A stretch of DNA of 64,000 bases from an uncultured Armatimonadota bacterium (GCA_903927345.1 CAIYMO010000019.1:1-64000), one strand, 5' to 3'; numbered from the stretch's first letter, positions 8,323 to 18,111 are shown. Translations and numbers: made by a program. Notes: generated from the sequence alone by a model not told the origin.

Positions 8323-9726
8323 ATGATCTCCACTCTCCTAATGTGCGCACTGCAAACCCAAACGGTCAGCCTCTCCCTTGATAAAACATCAGAGCCTTGG
8401 CAAGGGTGGGGTACCTCGCTTTGCTGGATGGGCAAGGTCTTTGGGCAGCGGGAAGATCTCGCTGACGCTCTCTTCACAACCAAGGAAGTGCAAATCGGCT
8501 CCGAGGTTATCCCGGGTCTTGGGATGAACATCGTCCGCTACAACGCAGGAGCTTGTTCTTGGAATGTAGTGGGAGGCCGACGAATGGTCACCTCCAAAAT
8601 CATCCTTCCCTACCGCCAGATGGAGGCATTCTGGCTTGATCCCACTAAGCCAGCTCCGGAATCTGATGGATGGGATTGGAATACCGATCTCAATCAAGTC
8701 GAGATGATGCGAAAGGCAAAGCGAAGGGGAGCCGACAAGTTTGAGCTCTTCTCCAATTCGCCAGTTTGGTGGATGTGCAAGAACGACAACCCATCGGGAG
8801 CGCTCAAGGCATCCGATGACAACCTCCGCGAGGAGTGCTACGATGACTTTGCGATCTATCTGGCCGAAGTTGCCAGGCACTCCAAGGAGAAATGGGGAAT
8901 CTCGTTCACGACGGTTGACCCGTTTAACGAGCCTCTTTCAGATTGGTGGGATGCCGATTGCAAGCAGGAAGGGTGCCACTTTTCCGTCGAGGCTCAGTGC
9001 CGACTCCTGCCTCTTTTACGGACCGAACTCGACAAGCGCAACCTGAAATCTCTCCCGATCGCCGCATCGGATGAGACCTACATGACGCACGCGATTACTG
9101 CGTGGAAAGGCTACGACGCGGTTGCCAAGTCCTTGGTCAAGCAAGTAAACGTGCACGGATATCAGGGCCTAATCAGTCCACGGGCAAAGCTGCGCCAGAC
9201 CGTTGGGAACCTCCCAGTATGGCTCTCGGAGCATGGTGAAAATGATACGACCAGTCTCATCCTGGTGGGCAGCATCCTGAAGGATATCCACGATCTGCAG
9301 CCCGTGGCCTGGAGCTACTGGCAGCCACTCGACGGCAGTAACTGGGGGCTGATCGATGCCGAAATGACAATCGGGAAACTCAACGAGGTGACCCCCAAGT
9401 ACTTCGCTCTTGCTCAGTTCAGTCGGCACATCCGAAAAGGAATGCGAATCATTCCGAGCAGTGACCCCACGATGGTCTTTGCCCACGACTCTCGTTCAAA
9501 GAAATTGGTGGTGGTCGTCGCAAACCTTACCAAAACAGCCAAGACGAAGACGATCAGCTTCGCAGATTTTAAGACGGTTGGGACCAAGATTGACACATGG
9601 ATCACAGAGCCGAAGCGAGGCGTGCTTTACCAAAAAGGGGCGAAGCCAGTGCTTGAAGCAAAGATGATGACCATCAATTTGCCGTCCGAATCGGTCCAAA
9701 CAATAGAACTTCGCGCCGGGAATTAA
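8323..9726 (+). CDS. secreted glycoside hydrolase family 30-like enzyme (endo-beta-1,6-galactanase-like)
   Basis: The chosen ATG gives a short signal peptide (MISTLLMCALQTQTVS); a TTG six bases upstream is a less likely start. The domain is a GH30-type (beta/alpha)8 barrel. WQGWGTSLCW is near the N-terminus, VDPFNEPLSDWW near residue 200 carries the acid/base Glu, and VWLSEHGEND near residue 300 carries the nucleophile Glu. A small C-terminal beta domain follows. The Trp-rich pattern and the FNEPLSDWW region resemble GH30_5 endo-beta-1,6-galactanases, but substrate is not certain. Probably controlled by the divergent LacI regulator and works beside the beta-mannosidase gene. Confidence 0.82.
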   Translation: MISTLLMCALQTQTVSLSLDKTSEPWQGWGTSLCWMGKVFGQREDLADALFTTKEVQIGSEVIPGLGMNIVRYNAGACSWNVVGGRRMVTSKIILPYRQMEAFWLDPTKPAPESDGWDWNTDLNQVEMMRKAKRRGADKFELFSNSPVWWMCKNDNPSGALKASDDNLREECYDDFAIYLAEVARHSKEKWGISFTTVDPFNEPLSDWWDADCKQEGCHFSVEAQCRLLPLLRTELDKRNLKSLPIAASDETYMTHAITAWKGYDAVAKSLVKQVNVHGYQGLISPRAKLRQTVGNLPVWLSEHGENDTTSLILVGSILKDIHDLQPVAWSYWQPLDGSNWGLIDAEMTIGKLNEVTPKYFALAQFSRHIRKGMRIIPSSDPTMVFAHDSRSKKLVVVVANLTKTAKTKTISFADFKTVGTKIDTWITEPKRGVLYQKGAKPVLEAKMMTINLPSESVQTIELRAGN

Positions 9727-9735
9727 TCCCGGCGC
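9713..9735. terminator. hairpin at the convergent GH30 / beta-mannosidase ends
   Basis: A 9-bp GC-rich stem (GCGCCGGGA / TCCCGGCGC) with a five-base loop spans the GH30 stop codon. No long U-tract follows, so termination efficiency is uncertain. Its position between two converging genes suggests a shared terminator. Confidence 0.6.
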
Positions 9736-9757
9736 TTCAGATTGGCTATAGACGATC

Positions 9758-12220
9758 CTACTCTAATGGGGATCGCGTCATTCGGGTCGAGTGGTCGCCA
9801 GCCAACGATCTTGCCTCAAAGTGCGAAATCGGGTCAGCTACCCGGACGTAATGCACGCCCGCCTCGGCAACCGTGATGAAGTTGTCGATGAACACGCTTG
9901 TGTCGCCGTCCACCGAGAGCATCAGGTCGAAGACCGGCTGTTCCAGTTTGAGGGCGAAGTAGCCTTCCTGATCGACGAAATCAGAGTGAACAGTGTTGCT
10001 TCCCGTCACCAACAGGGGCGCACCAAACTTCATCTCTTTTGGTTCAGCAAGGAGGTGCCATGCCTGACCATGAGTTCCTTCGACAAAGAGAGCGGTCTCT
10101 GTGATTTTTAGTCCGGTGAGATCAATCTCGTGAACAACAGAACGATCGCCAGGGCTAACGTTGTAGTTCTGTGAGTCTGCTCCGATGCAGTCGCCAGTTA
10201 ACGTGTTGATGAAGCGATAAGTGAATCCATCGAGCTCCGGATTTTCCGCAACTTGTCGGTCGTCCACAACGTGGATACGAACCTTCTCCTTGCTCCGCTC
10301 GAGCGACAACACACCTTCGGCGTAGAGCCGGCGTAGCTCGTAAGCGGCAGCCTTGTAGCGTCCGCTAGAGTCCACGACCGCCCAGCTCTGGACGGGCCAG
10401 ATATCGTTCAACTGCCAGATCAACGATCCTCGGCAGAAGGCCGAACGTCGGAAGTGCTCAACACCCATTCGAAGCGCATCGCGTTGGTTGAGCTGGGAGT
10501 AGTACGTCCAGTCCTCAAGCGTTTGGCTCTTTGGGTAGTGCAGTTCAACGTAGCCAACGAACGTGTCGTAACCCTTACGAGTCTTGTCATGCCAGCGGAC
10601 GACCGGGCTGCGATAGTCCCAATCCTCTTCGCCGATGGTTTCCTCCCAAAGCGCGATGGAACACGATGATGCGAAGCCATACTCGGAGCTGAATCGGGCT
10701 TCAGAGTCGAGGTAATACTTCCAGTCACCGCGACCGTGCCAGGCGTCCCAATAGTGCGAGTCGCCAATTTTTCCGCCGTTCGCGTCGGGCTCGGAATCTC
10801 CGCAAGGAGATGTGTGGATGTAGCTGGTCTCAGGGTTGAGTTCAGCAACGACGGCTGGGAACAGCTTGTCGTAAAGGTTTTCACCGTAGAAGCGAGGGGG
10901 GTGTGGACCACCCTTCCAGTTCCACTTCTGCTGCCACATCTGCAAATTCTCGTTATTGCCACACCAGAGCGCAAGACTTGCATGGTGACGAAGCCGCTTG
11001 ACATTGAACTCCGCTTCAGGGCGAATCTTGGTCTGCCACTCTTCGGTATCTGGGTAGTAAGCGCAAGCCTGCGGGAAGTCCTGCCAAACCATGATTCCGA
11101 GTTCATCACAAATGTCGTAGAACTCGTCCATTTCGTACATGCCTCCACCCCAAATGCGGAGCATGTTTGATCCCAAATCAAGGGCTTGGATCAGTCGCTC
11201 TTCGTAGCGCTGATGCGTGATCGCCGAAGGGAACGAGAAGTCAGGAATCCAGTTGAATCCCTTCGCATAGACCTTCTTACCGTTGACTTCAAACTCAAAC
11301 GACTCGCCCATCTCGTCTTTTTCTCGCAACAACTTGATGTTGCGGAATCCGATGTTGATGCTGCGATAGTCATCAGAAAAGTCTTCTTCGGTCGAGAGAA
11401 ACGCCGTGAGTTCATGCAGAACCTGATCACCAAGCCCATTGGGCCACCAAAGTTCTGGCGATTCGATCTTAAAGATTCCATCGGCAGAAGTCAGCTCAGC
11501 ATCACCGACGGCGAGGCTGAAGGAAAGATCTCCTGGTCCCTCGGTTTGGGCGAACGCACGTAGCGTGACCGACCCATCCTCGTGCCACTCCTGGGTGGCG
11601 CTGAGGTGCGAGATCCGGTTGTTGAACTCTACGAGCCGAATAGGCCGCCAAACTCCGCAGCTAACCAGACGAGGACCCCAATCCCAGCCGTACATGCACT
11701 GAATCTTTCGAACGAAGGATCGCTCTTCAAATCGCTCAACGTACTCGGGCAAGCCTTCTTTGCGGAAGAACTCGGCTTGTCGGGCCAATCCAACATTGAT
11801 GGCGGACTTGAAGTCAATTCGGAGCTCGTTATCGCCTTCCTGGAGGGCGTTTGTAACGTCAACCTCAAGCGCAACGAACATGTTGTCGTGCTCGGCGATG
11901 ACGGTGCCGTTCAGCGAAATCGTGCAGATCGTATCGAGTCCTTCGAAAATCAGTTTGCGGTTAGGAGATTCCGCCTTAGCTTCCCAGTAGAAGGTCGTTC
12001 GGTAGCTCCAATCGGTCTCGTCAACCCACTGCACTCCGTACTCGTTCATCCGCTCGTGCGGGTTGGGAATGATGCCATGCTGCATCAAGTCGAGATGAAT
12101 ATGACCGGGTACGACTGCCTCTAGCCATTCTGGGTTGCTATAGCCCAAAGTGGAACCGGGCTTGTCATGCTTTGTTTCAATGAACTCCCAGCCTTCGTGC
12201 AGATATGTCTCAACGAGCAT
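9758..12220 (-). CDS. beta-mannosidase, glycoside hydrolase family 2
   Basis: An 820-aa exo-enzyme that removes terminal beta-mannose from oligosaccharides. There is no signal peptide, so it is probably cytoplasmic. The N-terminal jelly-roll starts with GWEFIE and VPGHIHLDLMQHGIIPNP, the classic beta-mannosidase N-terminus. The barrel carries NMLRIWGGGMYE, WCGNNENLQMW with the acid/base Glu near residue 420, and SEYGFASS with the nucleophile Glu near residue 512. A C-terminal beta domain ends the protein. Length is normal for the family. It converges on the GH30 gene and suggests degradation of mannose-containing plant glycans or N-glycan-like chains. Confidence 0.93.
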   Translation of the reverse strand: MLVETYLHEGWEFIETKHDKPGSTLGYSNPEWLEAVVPGHIHLDLMQHGIIPNPHERMNEYGVQWVDETDWSYRTTFYWEAKAESPNRKLIFEGLDTICTISLNGTVIAEHDNMFVALEVDVTNALQEGDNELRIDFKSAINVGLARQAEFFRKEGLPEYVERFEERSFVRKIQCMYGWDWGPRLVSCGVWRPIRLVEFNNRISHLSATQEWHEDGSVTLRAFAQTEGPGDLSFSLAVGDAELTSADGIFKIESPELWWPNGLGDQVLHELTAFLSTEEDFSDDYRSINIGFRNIKLLREKDEMGESFEFEVNGKKVYAKGFNWIPDFSFPSAITHQRYEERLIQALDLGSNMLRIWGGGMYEMDEFYDICDELGIMVWQDFPQACAYYPDTEEWQTKIRPEAEFNVKRLRHHASLALWCGNNENLQMWQQKWNWKGGPHPPRFYGENLYDKLFPAVVAELNPETSYIHTSPCGDSEPDANGGKIGDSHYWDAWHGRGDWKYYLDSEARFSSEYGFASSCSIALWEETIGEEDWDYRSPVVRWHDKTRKGYDTFVGYVELHYPKSQTLEDWTYYSQLNQRDALRMGVEHFRRSAFCRGSLIWQLNDIWPVQSWAVVDSSGRYKAAAYELRRLYAEGVLSLERSKEKVRIHVVDDRQVAENPELDGFTYRFINTLTGDCIGADSQNYNVSPGDRSVVHEIDLTGLKITETALFVEGTHGQAWHLLAEPKEMKFGAPLLVTGSNTVHSDFVDQEGYFALKLEQPVFDLMLSVDGDTSVFIDNFITVAEAGVHYVRVADPISHFEARSLAGDHSTRMTRSPLE

Positions 12221-12317
12221 CGTCGCTTATTGTACCGACAGGCTGTCGTGTTGATGTATGCGTATATTTCACTTCCTGGTGAGCTTGCCCGGGGCTTTCG
12301 CGAGTAAATTAGCACCA

Positions 12318-13115
12318 ATGACGACGATTGCAATGGTCTTGTTGGCGTTTCAGGGTGCTCCCGTAACACTTGAACGATTAACAATGGAAGCTAACCAGGC
12401 GAAGGTCTTCCAACGACCAATCGATCAGCGCATGGAATTTTTTGCCCGGAAGTTCATCGACACTCCCTACGTCGGAGCAACCCTGGACCAAAACCCGACT
12501 GACGAAAAGTGCACCGTCCTCCTCACCGGTCTCGACTGTGTCACCTTCATGGAGACGGTCTTCGCTCTCGCACGAACTCCTAGCCCGACCGAGGAGAAGC
12601 TCAAAGCGGCGGTCACCAAGACCCGCTACTGGCAAGGAACGGTCAATGGCTACTTGTCCCGGCTTCACTACACAACCGACTGGTTTTTCGACAACGCTCG
12701 GAAGGGCACCATTGTTGACCTCAGCGCAAAGCTTCCCGGCGCAGTCCCGTTCACACGAAAAGTTGGCTATATGTCCGCCCATCACGACCGCTATGCCGCA
12801 CTGAAAGCTAGCCCTTCATTGCTCCCAAAGTTACGCGAGCAAGAGGCCAGCAACAACGCTCGAGCGAAGTGGTACATCCCAGTGGCTTCCCTTCCTCAAG
12901 CCGAAAAGCATCTGAAGACGGGAGACATCGTCGGGCTCGTCGGCGGAGTGGAAGGAATCGACATCAGTCATGTGGGACTGATCATCGTCGAAAGGAATGT
13001 TCCCCACTTCGTCCACGCCAGCAGCGTCCGAAAACTCGTCACCTTTGACAAACGGCTTTCGGACTACTTGGCGGGTTCAAAAACTGAAGGGATTATTGTT
13101 GCAAGACCGCGCTAA
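12318..13115 (+). CDS. DUF1460 (N-acetylmuramoyl-L-alanine amidase-like) secreted protein
   Basis: The start at 12318 gives MTTIAMVLLAFQGAP, a short signal peptide of the same style as other secreted proteins here (for example LVSLQSAP at 54685). An upstream in-frame ATG at 12258 is an alternative. DUF1460 features include LDCVTFMETVFALAR with the presumed catalytic Cys near residue 74, RLHYTTDWF, and a late ISHVGLII with His. This fold is NlpC/P60-like and the family is thought to cut cell-wall peptide bonds. It stands alone between a divergent beta-mannosidase and a convergent metalloprotease, whose 3' end it overlaps by 23 bp. Confidence 0.82.
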   Translation: MTTIAMVLLAFQGAPVTLERLTMEANQAKVFQRPIDQRMEFFARKFIDTPYVGATLDQNPTDEKCTVLLTGLDCVTFMETVFALARTPSPTEEKLKAAVTKTRYWQGTVNGYLSRLHYTTDWFFDNARKGTIVDLSAKLPGAVPFTRKVGYMSAHHDRYAALKASPSLLPKLREQEASNNARAKWYIPVASLPQAEKHLKTGDIVGLVGGVEGIDISHVGLIIVERNVPHFVHASSVRKLVTFDKRLSDYLAGSKTEGIIVARPR

Positions 13116-14349
13116 CCTTCGCCTGATGAGACTTTGAGTCGTAGCCCACAAACTTCAAAATCACAGACTTGCCGTCCTTCATACGGATCGTTCCCGACTG
13201 TCCAGGAGCCAATCCCTTGCCCGCCATCTGCTCGCGCCGAGTCGTCGCTGGCGCAGGTTTGAGGTCCAGGCTGACGGTCGTGAACGCCCGGGCCGCACCT
13301 TTCGAGGGTGCAACGAGCGAGGACAGGTGCGCCAGGAGGAGCGGCCTTGGCGAGTCTTGCATCTCGCCGTTTACGAGGTTTCCGCGCGAGATCACTGAGA
13401 ACCAGAGTCGTTGCGGGCCCGGAGCTTCCACTGAGGGGACGTCTCCGCCGTTGTCTGCGCCGTCACGCTTGGACACCAGTTCTTTGATCTCCACACCAAA
13501 ATCTCCTTGGATGTAGCCACCGACGCATCCACTGGCGTCTGGGCGATCATACGCCATGAAGCTGATCTCGCCTGGTTCAAATGCCTTGACGAATCGGCTA
13601 TCGGTGTCTTTCGATCCTATCCATCCCATTCGATACCGTTCAATCAGCGAGTAGGAGTTGCTTCCTTTGCCCATCGGGGTTGTGGGATCGCCGTACTCGA
13701 TAAAGTTGCGATCTGTCGAGAGCGTTTCCTCTCCCTTCTTATCTAGTACCGACCACGCGTGGGGAAATCCCATGTTGTGACCAATCTCATGGGCATAAAC
13801 CCGCCATTGGTGCTTTGCGCCGAAGAAGATGGAAGTCTGCGGACCAGTTGCCAGGGCAGCGACACCGGGAGGGCTGATCTTTCCACCTGTTGGAGATGCA
13901 TTCAGCATCACGCAGATCATGTCGAACTCCTTCCTGAAATCCACTCCGAGCTGCCTCTGAGCGGCTGCGACGGCGTCAGTGATTGGGGCGCGCCGTTGCT
14001 TCGCCGGAACTTCTTTCCCGTCTTTGTCCGTTCGCTCGTAGAGGCTACTTTTTCCGATTTTGACGACCGGCGAAATCTCAAACTTACTCACCGTCATTGT
14101 GCCGCAGGACTGGATTTTGAAGAAGCTGGTCAGCGCCTCGCCGACCTCGCGCATCTCGGCGTCGGAATGACGAGAGACCGTTGGATCGGGGTCATTTTCA
14201 AACGATGTTCGCAAGAAGATGATCCGCATCGCTTTATCGCCCGCAATCCGGTTCTTTGGTCGCTGATAGCCTGGTTCCGGAGTAAAAACGCTTGCCTGTT
14301 GAGGCGGTGTCAGATGGAGCGCTGACGCAAGAGCAATGGACGGAAACAT
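13093..14349 (-). CDS. secreted zinc metalloprotease-like protein (M6-type HExxHxxGxxH)
   Basis: A 418-aa protein with a hydrophobic N-terminus (MFPSIALASALHLTPPQQAS, probable signal). Near residues 186-197 is YAHEIGHNMGFPHAW, a full HExxHxxGxxH zinc-binding motif of metzincin/M6-like peptidases. It is preceded by a domain with RIIFLRTSFENDPDPTVS. The C-terminal ~150 residues are beta-rich and may be a non-catalytic domain. Likely degrades extracellular proteins. The 3' end overlaps the convergent DUF1460 gene, and the short gap to the divergent MFS gene must hold promoters for both. The family label beyond 'metzincin-like' is tentative. Confidence 0.82.
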   Translation of the reverse strand: MFPSIALASALHLTPPQQASVFTPEPGYQRPKNRIAGDKAMRIIFLRTSFENDPDPTVSRHSDAEMREVGEALTSFFKIQSCGTMTVSKFEISPVVKIGKSSLYERTDKDGKEVPAKQRRAPITDAVAAAQRQLGVDFRKEFDMICVMLNASPTGGKISPPGVAALATGPQTSIFFGAKHQWRVYAHEIGHNMGFPHAWSVLDKKGEETLSTDRNFIEYGDPTTPMGKGSNSYSLIERYRMGWIGSKDTDSRFVKAFEPGEISFMAYDRPDASGCVGGYIQGDFGVEIKELVSKRDGADNGGDVPSVEAPGPQRLWFSVISRGNLVNGEMQDSPRPLLLAHLSSLVAPSKGAARAFTTVSLDLKPAPATTRREQMAGKGLAPGQSGTIRMKDGKSVILKFVGYDSKSHQAKVSAVLQQ

Positions 14350-14435
14350 CTAGATATCTTAACGCAGCGGGCCACGAGATGTTTAGATTTGGCGATTGAC
14401 GGCTGATCTGCGTTAAGTTCCCGGTAACCTAAATC

Positions 14436-16790
14436 ATGCCCATGGAAGGTCAACCAAACCGCCTGGAATCGCTTCGCACCCTTCGTGCGGCGAATCTTGA
14501 TGGGGCCTTCGCGACTGCCTTTATCACCCTCGTCGGCGGCAGCTTTATAGTCGGCTATCTCAAAGAGATCCATGCGGCGGATATTTGGCTTGGGCTTCTG
14601 ACTGCAATTCCCGCCATCTGCGGCCTAGCTCAGATTCCTGGATCGGTGTGGGGACGAAGCTTTGTCAGCTTCAAAAAATACGTTTCCCCCGGCGGCCTGA
14701 TCTGGCGTTTACTTCATATCCCGCTGTGCCTTCTTCCATTGATCGCGTTGAACGCTAACGCGAAGCTCACCATCATTCTCATCTTCAGCGGCGTCGCGTC
14801 ATTGGTGGTCAACATGGTCAATCCGATCTATGGGGATTGGCTTGCCCGCCTCGTTCCCGACTCCCAACGAGGTGCCTTCTACGGCAAACGAAACTCCCTC
14901 AACGCAGCCATCGGTACCGGAACAGGGCTTCTGGGAGGCGTTCTCGTTGACGCTCTCAAACGGGCGGACCTGGGCGAGAAGAGCTACTCCGCTGTCTTCG
15001 TTCTTGGACTCTTGCTGAGCTTTGTCAGCATGCACTTCTTCCTCCAAATGTCGGATGTTCAGCGCGAGGAGCCGATCAAGGCGAACGTGCAGGAGACCGT
15101 CCATGCTCTGGTTTCGCCATTCAAGAACAAACAGTTCGTCCGCGTGATTCTCTTCCTGTTCGTGTTCATCGCCGGGCAGTCCTTCGCTGGCAACCTTTGG
15201 GCAGCATACGCTTTTGAAACCCTGAAGTTCGACCAAACGCAGGTTCAATTCCTTGGACTGTTCCACGCCGCAGGAAACATCTCGATGTCCAAGTTCTGGG
15301 GTTTCCTTTCCGATAAATACGGCAACAAACCCATCCTCGGCTTGGTGGGAATGGGCATGCTGCTCACTCCGACCGCATGGCTCTTTACTCAGCCCGGGAC
15401 GCAAAACATGGCGTTCAATATGGGGCTGCTCTACAGCTGTCACATCCTTATGGGAATGGTCTTCAGTGGCGTTGCGCTGTGCCAGTACAACATCATCTTT
15501 TCGACCTCGCCCCCTGCCGAGCGATCGACATATCTCGGCTCGGCAATGGCGATTCAGTCAATCGCCGGAGCGGTTCCTCCCCTTCTTGGTGCTGCGATGC
15601 TCAGCTTCCTGCGCGAAGGCCACAGTGCGGACATTGCCTACAAGCTGACCTTTATCGCCGCCGTCGGCATCCGCTTCGTTGCCCTCATTCTGCTGGTCCC
15701 GGTTCGCGAAGAGGGCAGTCGCTCGTTCCGCGAGACTGTTGAAAACCTCAAGAGTGTAACGCCCAGAGGACTCCGGGCGATGAAGAAGTTCACGCAGAGT
15801 GGCGACGCCGAAGAGCGAGAGCATGCGATCCAAAAGATCGCCGGACAAGGCTTCGCACTCGCTTCCGATGAACTCATCAAAGCGCTCCATGACCCCTCTC
15901 CAAGGGTGCGCCGACAAGCCGCCTCGGCTTTGGGTCGGTTGGGAGATCAATCGGCAGTGGTGGAATTGATTCACCAACTTCGCGAGCACCCAGACCTCGT
16001 TGAGGAAGAGACCGTGGAAGCCCTCGGCGATCTTGGTGATCCATCTGCAATCCCCGAGTTGATCAAGGCTTTAGAAGCACCTCGCTCGGTCCTTCGCCGC
16101 GCCGCCGCACGAGCGGTAGCCCAGATTCCGGGCGCTGGAGAGAATCAGTCAGCGGTCAACGCGCTGATTCTCGCCGCTGAAAACCCGTCGGACCCCGACC
16201 TGCGTCGCTCCGCGCTCCAAGCCCTCCGTAATCTCGAAGCCCCCGGCATCGCGGCAACCGTTGGTCATGCGCTTACTGACAAGCACCCTTCTGTCCGCAT
16301 CGCCGCCGCTGAGGCCGCGGGCGAACTCGAGCTGAAGGACACTGCCGATGCCTGCCGTGCATCGTTGGTGCTGTACGACGACGAAGGTTGCGCCGAAGTC
16401 GCCTACGCCCTGGGCGTCAACGGAGTCTTGGAAGACGTCCCACGCATCCTCGAAGTAGCCAAGAGCTGTGTCTCGATGACCACGCGCCGCCGTTGCCTCC
16501 TCGGCGTCGCGCGAATCTACGGCGTCGAAAGTCAGACGTACCGTGCGCTGATGAGCTCGGGAATGGAGCGCGATCAGCTCATGATCACCCTTCTCACTGT
16601 AAGCGGAAAACGATCGAAACACGCCAACATCGCGCTAGAAGCTCACGCCAACGGGCACGAGTCGATGGCGGTCAAGGCGCTGTCGCTCGGCAAAGACGCC
16701 GCAATCCTCGCCGACTTCGACGTCCCCGAGCTCTTCGTTGTCGCGGCCGCGGTCTACTCGGAGCGAATATCAGCCCGAACAGGGCGATGA
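14436..16790 (+). CDS. MFS transporter fused to C-terminal HEAT repeats
   Basis: Residues ~20-430 contain about twelve hydrophobic segments of a major-facilitator transporter. The loop around GDWLARLVPDSQRGAFYGKRN resembles the conserved cytoplasmic loop between helices 2 and 3. Residues ~440-784 are soluble, with at least five ~30-residue helical repeats (PSPRVRRQAASALGRLGD, HPSVRIAAAEAAGELEL) typical of HEAT/PBS-lyase-like repeats. The fused tail likely faces the cytoplasm and binds partners. Substrate unknown. The stop overlaps the next start (ATGA), so the MmcQ-like gene is co-translated. Confidence 0.85.
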   Translation: MPMEGQPNRLESLRTLRAANLDGAFATAFITLVGGSFIVGYLKEIHAADIWLGLLTAIPAICGLAQIPGSVWGRSFVSFKKYVSPGGLIWRLLHIPLCLLPLIALNANAKLTIILIFSGVASLVVNMVNPIYGDWLARLVPDSQRGAFYGKRNSLNAAIGTGTGLLGGVLVDALKRADLGEKSYSAVFVLGLLLSFVSMHFFLQMSDVQREEPIKANVQETVHALVSPFKNKQFVRVILFLFVFIAGQSFAGNLWAAYAFETLKFDQTQVQFLGLFHAAGNISMSKFWGFLSDKYGNKPILGLVGMGMLLTPTAWLFTQPGTQNMAFNMGLLYSCHILMGMVFSGVALCQYNIIFSTSPPAERSTYLGSAMAIQSIAGAVPPLLGAAMLSFLREGHSADIAYKLTFIAAVGIRFVALILLVPVREEGSRSFRETVENLKSVTPRGLRAMKKFTQSGDAEEREHAIQKIAGQGFALASDELIKALHDPSPRVRRQAASALGRLGDQSAVVELIHQLREHPDLVEEETVEALGDLGDPSAIPELIKALEAPRSVLRRAAARAVAQIPGAGENQSAVNALILAAENPSDPDLRRSALQALRNLEAPGIAATVGHALTDKHPSVRIAAAEAAGELELKDTADACRASLVLYDDEGCAEVAYALGVNGVLEDVPRILEVAKSCVSMTTRRRCLLGVARIYGVESQTYRALMSSGMERDQLMITLLTVSGKRSKHANIALEAHANGHESMAVKALSLGKDAAILADFDVPELFVVAAAVYSERISARTGR

Positions 16791-17107
16791 CCTACGACGA
16801 CTTTGCTGCCATCGCGCTAGCTCTTCCCGAGGTGGAAGAGAAAGTCGGTCGCCACGAGATTGACCTGCATCGCCGTGGCCGCCACATCGCGCGGCTTCGC
16901 GACAAAGGCACCACGCTCGCCATCCGCGTCCCCTGGGAACTCCATGATGAGCTACTGGCAATGGAAGGAACGAAGTTCTTCAAGACCGACCACTACAAAC
17001 GATATCCGTATGTGCTGATCAAAATCGAAGAACTTGCGGATGTGACTGCAAACCAATTGATTGCCGCATCCTATCACGTTGCACCCGAACCTCTTCCGCT
17101 CCGATGA
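16787..17107 (+). CDS. MmcQ/YjbR family protein
   Basis: A 106-aa protein whose ATG overlaps the stop of the MFS-HEAT gene by four bases. It has the family pattern MTYDDFAAIALALPEVEEKVG at the N-terminus, an arginine-rich middle (HRRGRHIARLR) and a KFFKTDHYKRYPYVLI segment before a C-terminal helix. YjbR/MmcQ proteins have a CyaY-like fold and are often DNA-associated; biochemical role is poorly known. Length is normal for the family. Confidence 0.85.
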   Translation: MTYDDFAAIALALPEVEEKVGRHEIDLHRRGRHIARLRDKGTTLAIRVPWELHDELLAMEGTKFFKTDHYKRYPYVLIKIEELADVTANQLIAASYHVAPEPLPLR

Positions 17108-17752
17108 CTACTGAACCCTTCCTCGTCGAGCTTCTTTTGCATATTCAAACAGAGAGAGTTTTATGTGTCCAGAACGTTTGAGTGCTAGATCAATCTCACG
17201 TTCAACCCGATCAGGATGATAACTATGGAGATGTCCGAGTCCATGCAGCGCACTCCGTTGGCACTCGTATGATTTGCACCACAGAGCGGCGTTAAGAACA
17301 TCCAGAATTGGTTGGACCAAGTGTTCCCAGCCAGGGAACATGGCGGCCCCCTCCAGGCAATCCATGTCCCACATCATGTAAACCGCGTCACCTGCCTCAC
17401 CGATGTCTGAGTGCCTTGAGTTCACAAAGTACGGGTCTAAAAACTCTGTGTAGAAGACTTTGAGAGCCGTCACAGTCGATATCTGTTGTTCATCGGAAAC
17501 GCCCTTGCCTCTGACGTCGCTCCAATATTCACTTGCTCTCCCCTGAAAGAACCAGATCATAAAACCTATTTGTTCAGGATCCATGTCAGCACAAAGCGCC
17601 GGAGATTGTCTCAGGAGACGTTCAAGGTAGGTCGCAATCACATCTGGGGGCAGAGTGTTCATGCGGATATCGCAATCCCACAATTCGTCTCGGGATTTGA
17701 AGTTCGATAGAGTGGTGAACCACTCTTCGAAGCTCAATTCGGGACTATTCAT
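17108..17752 (-). CDS. hypothetical helical protein, possibly HEAT-like
   Basis: The start MNSPELSFEEWF was chosen because it overlaps the upstream DUF3817 stop by a few bases; the frame is open further upstream. The 214-aa product is acidic and helical, rich in Trp, Tyr and Cys. A C-terminal segment (ALWCKSYECQRSALHGLGHL...HPDRVEREIDLAL) resembles a HEAT-like repeat. Similar stand-alone cytoplasmic proteins are sometimes annotated as immunity or SMI1/KNR4-type proteins, but I see no firm family signature. It converges with the MmcQ gene with no gap. Confidence 0.65.
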   Translation of the reverse strand: MNSPELSFEEWFTTLSNFKSRDELWDCDIRMNTLPPDVIATYLERLLRQSPALCADMDPEQIGFMIWFFQGRASEYWSDVRGKGVSDEQQISTVTALKVFYTEFLDPYFVNSRHSDIGEAGDAVYMMWDMDCLEGAAMFPGWEHLVQPILDVLNAALWCKSYECQRSALHGLGHLHSYHPDRVEREIDLALKRSGHIKLSLFEYAKEARRGRVQ

Positions 17753-18032
17753 CTTCAGCACGTAACCGCCGTTCAAACCAGAATGCCCCGAACGGCACAT
17801 TCCCCGCCACAAACCCAAGAATCAGCTTGCTCAGCGGCCACTTGTCCGCAATCCAGACTCGAACCAAAGCGACCAGGAACACCAAGAACAGGATTCCGTG
17901 AACCATCCCTACCGGCTTGATCAGCACCGGATTCCCCATCAGATACTTCATGGGCATCGCGACCAAAAACAGCAACAGCGCCGAGCACCCTTCTGCCAAC
18001 GAAACCTTCCGAAACATGTCCAACGCGCTCAT
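17745..18032 (-). CDS. DUF3817 small integral membrane protein
   Basis: A 95-aa protein with three hydrophobic segments. It shows the DUF3817 pattern: FRKVSLAEGCSALLLFLVAMP, PVGMVHGILFLVFLVAL, and a final helix ending GNVPFGAFWFERRL. These membrane proteins (~90-100 aa) occur alone or beside transporters; function unknown. The gene overlaps the following minus-strand gene by eight bases and starts about 80 bp before the tmRNA gene, which is transcribed in the opposite direction. Confidence 0.85.
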   Translation of the reverse strand: MSALDMFRKVSLAEGCSALLLFLVAMPMKYLMGNPVLIKPVGMVHGILFLVFLVALVRVWIADKWPLSKLILGFVAGNVPFGAFWFERRLRAEDE

Positions 18033-18111
18033 CTCGTCCAGTTTACTGGAACCGAAAACGTCAAACCGAGAACCCCAGACCCCAATCGAGCGTCATACTA
18101 AGTAGACAACT

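Noticed and set aside
12258-12317. upstream start for the DUF1460 gene
   Set aside because: It has no clear ribosome-binding site, and the later ATG gives a signal peptide of the same style as other secreted proteins in the window. It cannot be fully excluded.
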